Source: Pomphorhynchus laevis
Lineage: Eukaryota > Acanthocephala > Palaeacanthocephala > Echinorhynchida > Pomphorhynchidae
Assembly (NCBI GenBank): GCA_012934845.2
Contig: WNNJ02002706.1
Span: 62,001 to 126,000 of the forward strand
Length of the DNA: 64,000 bases
Direction of reading: 5' to 3'
The notes under the pieces were generated by a model. The model saw only the letters and a program-made list of their open reading frames with translations. It searched no databases and was not told the origin of the DNA. Position 1 is the first letter of the stretch. Each line of letters starts with the position of its first letter. Below, in pieces: positions 35,090 through 44,682 of the stretch. Both the position numbers and the translations under genes were made by a program.

Positions 35090-35860
35090 TATTATAAACC
35101 AAATATATAAACCCTATAAACCATATCTAACAAAAATTTAACCATAAAGTAAATATATGGATAAAACTGAATTAATAGAATCCTTAAATATTTTGAAAAA
35201 TCAAAATTATTTAAAAGTAGGGACATCTATATTTAGACAAATAAAAGGTGTTCCTATGTATGGTAAAAATAGCCTAATTATAGATGACTTTATTATAAGC
35301 TTTATAGAATATAAATTTGTTCAAGAATATGTAAAAAATAAGTCTAAACTTTATAAAAATATTAAATATGTTTCTCGATACATTGATAATGTATGCATTT
35401 AACTCTAATAATTTTAATTTAATAAGCGAAAAAATTTATCCAGGTAGCCTTATTCTTAATAAAACCAATATTGATGATAAATAAGGTATATATCTGAATA
35501 TTAACTTTTAATTAACATCAATATAAGCTACTTTTAATTAATATCGTAAATATGACATATTTAAATTTACAAGAAACATATTTTTGCATGAGCATTCATG
35601 CATACCATATAATATAAAATATAATACATTAAATAATGAAATTTTAAGAATTGCAACAATATGTAACGATATTGGCTTTCTTCAAAATCATTTAAATAAT
35701 CTAATATATACATATTTTAAACTAGGTTATTATAAAAATACCATCAAACAGAAATTAGTAAAGTATATAAATCGAAACAATAATATTAAAAATAAATTTA
35801 AAATTATTAGCGGAAACTTTTTATGGATGGATAATAAATAATATACTTTGTATTAGAATA
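35090..35860 (+). pseudogene. PLE-B RT fragment in the left arm
   Basis: 35157-35402 encodes YLKVGTSIFRQIKGVPMYGK, then motif-C-like YVSRYIDNVCI. 35584-35841 encodes [20 protein letters not shown] to KFKIISGNFLWMDNK, then stop. Between them the frame is broken. Motif B glycines are partly lost (MYGKN for MGGNS), and motif C reads YIDN, so the RT was dead before duplication. Confidence 0.8.
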
Positions 35861-36191
35861 AGATACTATATAATCAAATACTGTATAATAAAATACTAGG
35901 TAATCAAATTTCATCAGAGGAAATAAGTCATTAGCATGTATTTGGCCCCGATTTTATGGTGTGTCGAGGAATAGGGGCAGAAACATGATAATGTAGCAGT
36001 TCATCTTTATGACCTCTAATCCTTATTCTTATACATAGTCCATTATTTATTATTCAATTCAGAACAATTGTATTAGCTAACTGAGTCTACGTATTGTTAT
36101 ATAATTATAAAATAAACAAAACATAATAATGCGAAATCAAAATTTAATAATTAAATAATAAAATTAACAATTGTTTTTAGATTTTCTATAA

Positions 36192-37276
36192 TATCGTTGA
36201 GAATTGCTTTCGGGTCAAAAGTAACTTTTTATTGCGAACCATCCCCGAGAATACAAAAAGAACTTTATTTATTTGATATTTCGACTGTACTTAGCAGTCC
36301 TTTTCAATCTAAAAATAGAAGAAAAATATTACACAAAAAGAAAATTCCATTAAAAATAATGTAACTAAGTTATATCCATCGGCAATAGCTGATTTCATTT
36401 TGGCAACCTTATCACGATGTTTAGCAAGTTTATAGTTTACATCTTTTTGTACGTCTTGTGAAGGGAATTTTAAGGACCAGTTGGATTTATTTCCTTCCAT
36501 TGTAGGAAAGATGGAAATGTACAATGATTCCAAAACGAGCCTACGTCCTAACTGTTTTTCTTTATGTAGAATATCTGTGCTTTCAAAATCAATGTTGTGG
36601 CCGGTCTCAATAACATGATTGAATATTGCTGAAGATGTATCAGTTTTCTTCAGGTTGTACTTATGTTGGTACGTTCTCTTTTTTAAACCTTGTTTAGTTT
36701 GTCCAACATAGGTCTTCTCACAATCTGAACACGGAATGGTATAAATTACACATTGTGATGCTGCAACTGGTTTCCTTTTAAAAATGCCACTAAGTCTCGC
36801 ACCAGTTTTGTAGTACACTTTTATACTGTTCTTAAACTTTGAAGTTAACTTCGACAATCGTCTCTCTAAAGTATTATTGATGAACGTTGATTTAACGTGT
36901 TTCATATCTAGCTGTGCGGTCGACGTTCTAGGCAACTGGCTTGCCCTTATCGCAATTGTAAAAGACCGTTTTATAGCCCATTCCGGATATTGACATTCCC
37001 TTAACCTGCAATTTATTCTCCTATACTCTCTGTGTCTGTATTCTCTGTTACTGCATACCGTCAGGGCTCTTCTGAACAAAGAGCTGGCCGCTGAAATTTT
37101 GTATCCTTCCGGGATATATGTGGTCCAAGGAGTGAGCGTATGTGGGATATTCGGTTTTCTAAAATCGTCTGTTAAGATGATGTTATTACGTCTTAACACT
37201 TTAACATCTAGGAAATTTATTACATTTTCCATGTCTTCACAATTAACTTTCCACTGAATTGCCTTGTCATGTTTGT
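36192..37276 (-). pseudogene. PLE-A C-terminal half (left, inverted copy)
   Basis: An open frame from 37232 to 36309 encodes the region after RT motif C through the GIY-YIG endonuclease, identical but for one residue (E for K) to residues 218-524 of the right copy. It has no RT catalytic motifs of its own, so it cannot be autonomous. Confidence 0.9.
36275..36307 (-). ncRNA. Hammerhead-like motif at PLE-A 3' end (left copy)
   Basis: Mirror copy of 38835-38867; see that entry. Confidence 0.5.
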
Positions 37277-38833
37277 CATGATTACGCCTCGCTTGGATTC
37301 CTGTATCTTCTACCTAAGATACACAAACCGAAGTTGGAAATGAGGCCAGTAATCGCATCATATAAATGTTTTAACCACAAACTGGCGAAATACATTAATA
37401 TACTCATTTTACAGAATAAACCAGTGAGCCATTCCTTTATAAAAAACGGACAAGAGTTTGCAAGCAAAGTAAGAACTCTTAACCCAACCGGATGCTGGTT
37501 TGCTACAGCTGACGTAGTCTCGTTATTTACAAATATCCCATTACAAGAGGCTATTAATCTAGCAGCACAATTACTTAGCGACAAGTGTAATGAGCCGAAA
37601 CTACAACGTAAAGATTGGGTTAATTTGATAGAATGGTGTACATGCAAATCTGCTTTCTATTTCAATAACAATATTTACACACAAATTGATGGTGTGGCTA
37701 TGGGTTCCCCATTAGGCCCTCCACTTGCTGATCTCTATATGACAAAATGGGAATGTAATATACACAATAGGGTGCAACGCTTGAAGCATTGGTATAGGTA
37801 TGTCGACGATGTTTTCGCCGTGCTTGATACAGACCCAAAAATAATAGGTCTAGAGGAAATACTTAACAAACATGACAAGGCAATTCAGTGGAAAGTTAAT
37901 TGTGAAGACATGGAAAATGTAATAAATTTCCTAGATGTTAAAGTGTTAAGACGTAATAACATCATCTTAACAGACGATTTTAGAAAACCGAATATCCCAC
38001 ATACGCTCACTCCTTGGACCACATATATCCCGGAAGGATACAAAATTTCAGCGGCCAGCTCTTTGTTCAGAAGAGCCCTGACGGTATGCAGTAACAGAGA
38101 ATACAGACACAGAGAGTATAGGAGAATAAATTGCAGGTTAAGGGAATGTCAATATCCGGAATGGGCTATAAAACGGTCTTTTACAATTGCGATAAGGGCA
38201 AGCCAGTTGCCTAGAACGTCGACCGCACAGCTAGATATGAAACACGTTAAATCAACGTTCATCAATAATACTTTAAAGAGACGATTGTCGAAGTTAACTT
38301 CAAAGTTTAAGAACAGTATAAAAGTGTACTACAAAACTGGTGCGAGACTTAGTGGCATTTTTAAAAGGAAACCAGTTGCAGCATCACAATGTGTAATTTA
38401 TACCATTCCGTGTTCAGATTGTGAGAAGACCTATGTTGGACAAACTAAACAAGGTTTAAAAAAGAGAACGTACCAACATAAGTACAACCTGAAGAAAACT
38501 GATACATCTTCAGCAATATTCAATCATGTTATTGAGACCGGCCACAACATTGATTTTGAAAGCACAGATATTCTACATAAAGAAAAACAGTTAGGACGTA
38601 GGCTCGTTTTGGAATCATTGTACATTTCCATCTTTCCTACAATGGAAGGAAATAAATCCAACTGGTCCTTAAAATTCCCTTCACAAGACGTACAAAAAGA
38701 TGTAAACTATAAACTTGCTAAACATCGTGATAAGGTTGCCAAAATGAAATCAGCTATTGCCGATGGATATAACTTAGTTACATTATTTTTAATGGAATTT
38801 TCTTTTTGTGTAATATTTTTCTTCTATTTTTAG
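37259..38833 (+). CDS. PLE-A: Penelope-like RT with C-terminal GIY-YIG endonuclease
   Basis: 524 open codons. RT: FLYLLPKIHKPKLEMRPV at about 14-31 (PLE signature), motif A ATADVVSLFTNIP at ~82, motif B GVAMGSPLGPPLADLYM at ~145, motif C YRYVDDVFAV at ~178 (both Asp present), motif D/E VINFLDVKVLRR at ~221. Endonuclease: CVIYTIPCSDCEKTYVGQT at ~378, catalytic Arg in LKKRTYQH at ~403, Glu in RLVLESLYI at ~452. PLE proteins prime reverse transcription at a nick made by this endonuclease. The N-terminal region found in full PLEs is missing: the frame begins at an inverted junction with no ATG, so the copy is 5'-truncated. The last ~20 residues are strongly hydrophobic. A hammerhead-like motif follows directly. 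The codons look intact, suggesting recent insertion. Confidence 0.92.
   Translation: MPCHVCHDYASLGFLYLLPKIHKPKLEMRPVIASYKCFNHKLAKYINILILQNKPVSHSFIKNGQEFASKVRTLNPTGCWFATADVVSLFTNIPLQEAINLAAQLLSDKCNEPKLQRKDWVNLIEWCTCKSAFYFNNNIYTQIDGVAMGSPLGPPLADLYMTKWECNIHNRVQRLKHWYRYVDDVFAVLDTDPKIIGLEEILNKHDKAIQWKVNCEDMENVINFLDVKVLRRNNIILTDDFRKPNIPHTLTPWTTYIPEGYKISAASSLFRRALTVCSNREYRHREYRRINCRLRECQYPEWAIKRSFTIAIRASQLPRTSTAQLDMKHVKSTFINNTLKRRLSKLTSKFKNSIKVYYKTGARLSGIFKRKPVAASQCVIYTIPCSDCEKTYVGQTKQGLKKRTYQHKYNLKKTDTSSAIFNHVIETGHNIDFESTDILHKEKQLGRRLVLESLYISIFPTMEGNKSNWSLKFPSQDVQKDVNYKLAKHRDKVAKMKSAIADGYNLVTLFLMEFSFCVIFFFYF
37277..37865. other. Spacer of the inverted duplication
   Basis: 589 bp present once, encoding the RT fingers and palm of PLE-A from about residue 7 to 202. 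The two arms meet the spacer without extra sequence. Confidence 0.9.
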
Positions 38834-38834
38834 A

Positions 38835-38867
38835 TTGAAAAGGACTGCTAAGTACAGTCGAAATATC
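38835..38867 (+). ncRNA. Hammerhead-like motif at PLE-A 3' end
   Basis: Begins one base after the stop codon. TTGAAAA occupies the CTGANGA position, then G, stem II GACTG/CAGTC (loop CTAAGTA), GAAA, and the palindromic stem III half ATAT followed by C. Relative to the consensus, both C3 (to U) and G8 (to A) differ. In the active fold those two bases pair, so the double change keeps a pair. PLEs are known to carry minimal type I hammerheads with very short palindromic stem III. Activity of this variant is untested. Confidence 0.5.
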
Positions 38868-39100
38868 AAATAAATAAAGTTCTTTTTGTATTCTCGGGGA
38901 TGGTTCGCAATAAAAAGTTACTTTTGACCCGAAAGCAATTCTCAACGATATTATAGAAAATCTAAAAACAATTGTTAATTTTATTATTTAATTATTAAAT
39001 TTTGATTTCGCATTATTATGTTTTGTTTATTTTATAATTATATAACAATACGTAGACTCAGTTAGCTAATACAATTGTTCTGAATTGAATAATAAATAAT
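38868..39100 (+). other. PLE-A 3' terminus and insertion-site flank
   Basis: PLE-A sequence appears to end at about 38951 (CTCAACGATAT). That is where the short copy at 52840 also begins or ends. Beyond is AT-rich repeat DNA with AATACGTAGACTCAGTTAGC at 39048-39067. Confidence 0.65.
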
Positions 39101-39279
39101 GGACTATGTATAAGAATAAGGATTAGAGGTCATAAAGATGAACTGCTACATTATCATGTTTCTGCCCCTATTCCTCGACACACCATAAAATCGGGGCCAA
39201 ATACATGCTAATGACTTATTTCCTCTGATGAAATTTGATTACCTAGTATTTTATTATACAGTATTTGATTATATAGTAT

Positions 39280-40050
39280 CTTATTCTAATACAAAGTATA
39301 TTATTTATTATCCATCCATAAAAAGTTTCCGCTAATAATTTTAAATTTATTTTTAATATTATTGTTTCGATTTATATACTTTACTAATTTCTGTTTGATG
39401 GTATTTTTATAATAACCTAGTTTAAAATATGTATATATTAGATTATTTAAATGATTTCGAAGAAAGCCAATATCGTTACATATTGTTGCAATTCTTAAAA
39501 TTTCATTATTTAATGTATTATATTTTATATTATATGGTATGCATGAATGCTCATGCAAAAATATGTTTCTTGTAAATTTAAATATGTCATATTTACGATA
39601 TTAATTAAAAGTAGCTTATATTGATGTTAATTAAAAGTTAATATTCAGATATATACCTTATTTATCATCAATATTGGTTTTATTAAGAATAAGGCTACCT
39701 GGATAAATTTTTTCGCTTATTAAATTAAAATTATTAGAGTTAAATGCATACATTATCAATGTATCGAGAAACATATTTAATATTTTTATAAAGTTTAGAC
39801 TTATTTTTTACATATTCTTGAACAAATTTATATTCTATAAAGCTTATAATAAAGTCATCTATAATTAGGCTATTTTTACCATACATAGGAACACCTTTTA
39901 TTTGTCTAAATATAGATGTCCCTACTTTTAAATAATTTTGATTTTTCAGAATATTTAAGGATTCTATTAATTCAGTTTTATCCATATATTTACTTTATGG
40001 TTAAATTTTTGTTAGATATGGTTTATAGGGTTTATATATTTGGTTTATAA
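39280..40050 (-). pseudogene. PLE-B RT fragment in the right arm
   Basis: Mirror image of 35090-35860, with 39985-39740 and 39558-39301 open on the minus strand. It has the same lost motif B and C residues. One Q-to-R change and one silent-looking change distinguish it from the left copy. Confidence 0.8.
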
Positions 40051-40769
40051 TAACTACCTTCAATAAGTCTAAAATATTAGTTTTTATTGAACATTTTGCT
40101 ACTCTTGAGCTTTGTTAGCACATCTAGAAATAGACATTACATTTTTTAAAAATAAAGTAACAACAAGTTAAGTCTTGCCAATAAATTTCATTGCCTGGAT
40201 TCATGCCCAATCTTCCATGAATAAATATGCTCGACGTTAATACACGGAAGTTTATCCATCATTAACTGTCCTATAATTTTCATCTCTTTCTATTTTCTTA
40301 CTTTTGGATCTTCTATTGTATTGACTACTTGATTAGTCATGTAATTTTTGTCATCATGCTTCAACCAATGCGTCAGTTTCTCACTTAGCCTTGAAATCGG
40401 CTCTTTTGCAACTTCCTGAATCGTTAATACATGGACAACCTTGCAGCGTGGTCTCGTGCATTTATTCATTCTTTATCGTGTTATTTGCGCTATAATACAA
40501 AATAATTTGTTTTTTTTTGTTACGATTGAAAGCATTACATGCTACTTTTATAGCTGCATCAATATTCCTTATAAGAGTTGATATAGAGAGGGTATATTGT
40601 ACACCAGTTCTTATTTGTACATGATCAATTGTGCTCTTTTCTCAGGTTATTCCATATAGTATATCTTTTATAATAGTATATACCATCCGATGTTTATACA
40701 CTAGCTTTAAGAAATTTTCACTAAATACATTTAGGTGCAGTTCCCTATCTTGTACTTTACTACATTTTG

Positions 40770-41990
40770 TTTTCCACCCATTGGAACACCTTTTACTTGT
40801 CTAAATATAGATGTCCCTACCTTTAAATAATTTTAATTTCTTAAAATATTTAAGGATTCTAACAATTCAATTTTATCCATATATTTATATTTACTTGATG
40901 GTTTAATTTTTGTTAGATTTGCCTTATAGTTATTATAACATATATGTGTATATATTTTTCCGAATATAAGATTAATTAATTTTACTAACGCTTCTTTAAT
41001 ATCTACTAAATCTAGATTTGTATAAAGCGTACTAAAATCGTATGTATTTATATTTTGAAAATTTATTCCTTTTGTATGTTCTAAAAATTCTTTTGTAGAA
41101 TTAATACTGAAATAGTGTTTTATACCAGTATTAATTTCGATTACATTGCAATATTTTTTAAAGTGTGCTTTAATTACTTTAAGTATTTTATTCATATAGA
41201 CAGAAAGTGGTTTAAATGTACATTTAAAAGCACTACATATGAACCTAAGTTTTATTGGATTTTTATGTAATTTTGGTTTCCAATAAAATATAGGTATAAT
41301 TAAATCACTATAATTACCCTCTTTCATTAGCATATCATAATAAAGTTTTTTGCATATGAAGACAAAGTTATTACTAGCTTTATCAATAGTTGTTATTATA
41401 TAGTTATCCTTTAATTTAGTAAGTTCTGTGTACATATCTTTATTAATTTGATCTTTTCTTTTGTAATTGGTTGTTATTTTAATTTTCTTTTCATTTTATC
41501 AAATATATAATTTCCAAATTTTAATCTTAGATGTATTTAAGCTTTCTTTATTAATCAGCTAAAGTCAGAATTTAAGTCATTATATAACAAATTGTAAAAT
41601 TTTATTTTTATTTTTTATCTTATTTTTATTATTTTATTGTAAAATTTTATTTCACTTTTATACTACTGTTATTACTACTGTTATTTATTTCTATTGTTAT
41701 TATTATTTAATCTATATTTATACCCTTTTGATAGAATTTTCCTTAATTCACAATTTTCAATTAATTCTAGATTATGAGTGCATATATCTTCATTTATTTT
41801 ATCAAAATTATGAATTCTGCAATTGCATTCAGTTTCTATCATGTTTCCAATAGTATCGTTACATATTGATTTTAATTCTTTATTATAATTACAAATTTTT
41901 CGTCCTAATGGTGGTAGGAGTTTATACCTTATTTTAGGAATATATTTACTTAAACCTTTATCATCAACTTTATAGAAACATTTAAAAATA
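40770..41990 (-). pseudogene. PLE-B RT, N-terminal half, minus strand
   Basis: From 41990 down: KVDDKGLSKYIPKIRYKLLP, NMIETECNCRIHNFDKINED and LIENCELRKILSKGYKYRLN (the conserved C-x-C ... LR-x-LxxKGxKYR region of this RT family). After an asparagine-rich AT stretch comes the open segment 41435-40833 with IITTIDKASNNFVFICKKLY, IPIFYWKPKLHKNPIKLRFI, motif A INTYDFSTLYTNLDLVDI, and MDKIELLESLNIL. It ends near a VPMGG-like motif B at 40775. This is the most informative copy for the PLE-B N-terminus. At least two frame changes. Confidence 0.8.
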
Positions 41991-43470
41991 TTTCATATCT
42001 TTAAAGATACACCCTACGTTCAAAGAGACACACTCGCTTCGTCTTCCGAATAGACCCGTGCACACGGCATCAAGCCTCGCTTAACGATCACGTGAAGTTG
42101 TAGCTGACTTCTAGAATTAATTGAAAATAGCGGATTAAGAAAAATTAATGTATAATTAATCCAAAATTAATTGAAAAACAATAATCTAGAATTAATTAAA
42201 AATAACTAATTAAGAAAAATGATATCATAAAGATACAAAATAGATACAATCTTTGTTTAATTATTTTATTAATATCATAATATACATTTTCAGGGTTCTC
42301 CTTAAATGGGCCCCACATTGGATAATAATCTAGTCAATTATTTAAATTCTTATTAAGCATATCATCGTCCTGTATGCTGACATCGAAAACATGCCGAAGC
42401 TCCTCGTTCTTACGCAAAGGCAATTTTCCATTTTCATTTCACCACTGCATCAGTGTACTTGTCTGAATAATCCCAATTCGCCTTTGATGTAATACGCTAA
42501 ATAATTGCTAAACAATGCCCAATTCCTTCAGATGTTTAGAAGACCAAAGGTACAAAACGTCTATTTTCCACATGTTGAACACGTTCGTGATATTTTGCGA
42601 ATTTTCATCACTTTTAAATCTGCATTTTAATTTTTTTCACTATTAGATCGAGCAAATATTGAATACACGTTAACGTTAAAAAACGTTCGCTCGAATCTTC
42701 AATTTCCAAGTCGTATGTACGCTATATCTAGACGTGCTTGGTATTCTCTAGTTGTGGAATGATTCTTAAAGTTCAGTAGTTCTGATACATGTTGCAACCT
42801 AGGTACAATTTCAACCCCACCATATACGTCGGACAAAGAAGCAGCAATGACTTTTTAACAACGTCATGCCGTATCAACGGTAAGCCACCTCTCTTACAGC
42901 TAATGACCAACATCGATTTGTGAATCACAAACACAAGATGTGGTGCCTAAATCGTCTGCAGTTAACCCGAATCGACAACAAAGGGAATATCTGAATTCCG
43001 TTAAACTCAAATAATAATTGTGTATGGAAAGTGGAAGAGCACTAAGCCGATATGAAGCACAATTGACTGTAGCGTGCGAAATTGCGTTTTTGATATTTTC
43101 AGGTATATTTTGAACATATCCTTGGAATCTCGTCTTAAATGCGGTCTTGCGTTTGCCACTGCTATATTGATATACTTACCTTTGCAATCGCTTAAATTCT
43201 ACAACTGAGACGCTTATAAAGTTGTGCAAAGAAGGTGACAACACTCATATTCTAACCTACCAACAAACGTCTGATCAGATATGCCAATGCTACTAAGCCA
43301 AAGCGGTGAGGCCAATATTCTCAATCAGTTGACTACAATTTATTGACCCAATAAAGACCAGATAACTTCTCAAAGATGACATCACTGAAATATCGTACTT
43401 GATAGTCATCGCACTGTACAATGCGCATGTAATGGAGCCATTTGAATTGCACATACTTTGTATTTTCTGA
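41991..43470 (-). other. GC-richer decayed block, possibly R2-like LINE remains
   Basis: Less AT-rich than its surroundings. On the minus strand broken frames give GGLPLIRHDVVKKSLLLLCP near 42890-42830 and ERFLTLTCIQYLLDL near 42690-42645. These loosely resemble the C-terminal endonuclease region of some site-specific LINEs, but I would not insist. No open frame exceeds about 60 codons. Confidence 0.35.
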
Positions 43471-44040
43471 TATTTCGGCCCCTATTCCTCAACCCATCAT
43501 ATCAGCGGTCCAAATACATAAAAATGGCATATTTCTTCTGATGAAATTTGATTATTTAGTGTACCTTATTCCAATACAAAACATATTGACTATTATCAAT
43601 TCATAATGGTTTTTGTTTTATAGTTAAAATTTATTTTTAATATTACTAAGTTGATTTTGATTATCTAGTATTATATTCTAATACAAAGTATATTATTTAT
43701 TATCCATCCATAAAATATTCCCGTTAATAATTTTAATTAATATAAAATAAAAATTTAATTAATTTTAATTTTATATTATTTTGTTGATTTATATATTTTA
43801 CTATTTTCTGCTTGATGTTCTTTTTATAGTAACCTAGTTTAAAATATGTATCTATTAAATTATTTAAATGATTTTGAAGAAAGCCAATATCATTACATAT
43901 TGTTGCAATTCTTAAAATTTCATTATTTAATGTACTATATTTTATATTATATGGCATGCATGAATGCTCATGCAAAAAATATTTTTCTTGTAAATTTAAA
44001 TTAATAATCTTTACGATATAAATTATATGGTGAAATACGA
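43471..44040 (-). pseudogene. PLE-B RT C-terminal fragment
   Basis: 43975-43733 encodes [40 protein letters not shown] and [13 protein letters not shown]. The 3' side near 43480-43510 carries GGGGCCGAAATATCAG, a PLE-B 3' motif also ending in GAAATATC. Confidence 0.75.
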
Positions 44041-44682
44041 TATAAAATACGATATAAATACGATACGATTTTTACGATATAATAATTTTTTAAAATAATT
44101 TTTTTATGGCAGCCTACAATTATTTTAGGACAAAGAAACTTCATATTCTTGTTCTAAAGGTGATGACGGATTGCAGTTCAAAATTTGACTGTATAACTGT
44201 AAATGCAATTAAATTTATTAAATTTATTTATATTTTATTTAAAAATTGATTAATGTGCAAATGATCTATTTGCTTTATTAAACTCATAATTTATATAAAA
44301 TTGAATTTAAATTTATTATAAAATTGAATTTATTATAAATTCATAATTCGATTTTCATATTTTGTGTACCAAAAATTAATAAAATTATCAAAATAATATT
44401 GATTTTTATATTTATTAAAAATCAATATTGATTTAATTGATATTGATTTTTATGATTTTTGTATTATTTGCAATTATTATCGTTTTTTAGATTGATGCTA
44501 ATAGCAAAACCTACATCTTGTTGATCCATAATATGGTTATTATTGAGTTCGCTTTAATTAAACATAGAATGTTTAATATAAACCGGCTGGTTTGGTAAAA
44601 AAGACAAAGGATACAAAAAAAGCGCGAGTTTAAAAACAGGCTGTAAAAACAAAGGGCACAAATTACATTTGTAGTTTTTAAA
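44041..44682. other. AT-rich DNA downstream of the fibulin gene
   Basis: No gene is seen. ATTAATAAA and AATAAT strings could serve as polyadenylation signals for the minus-strand gene, but none is clearly preferred. Confidence 0.45.

Larger units (their letters stand above)
34528..37276 (-). repeat. Left arm of a 2749-bp inverted duplication
   Basis: Base-paired positions sum to 75142 along the whole arm, so there is no net indel relative to the right arm. At least three substitutions are visible (for example E versus K in NNTLERRL, and Q versus R in FLQNHL). It contains the 3' part of PLE-A (minus strand) and a PLE-B fragment (plus strand). Confidence 0.93.
37866..40614 (+). repeat. Right arm of the 2749-bp inverted duplication
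   Basis: Reverse complement of 34528-37276, with ends at GTACACCAGTTCTTAT. Beyond 40614 the sequence differs from that left of 34528. It holds the PLE-A C-terminal part, the PLE-A 3' end, the host-side GACTCAGTTAGC motif and a PLE-B fragment. Confidence 0.93.

Noticed and set aside
36309-37232. Separate gene encoding a GIY-YIG protein on the minus strand
   Set aside because: It is the mirror copy of the PLE-A C-terminus within the inverted duplication.
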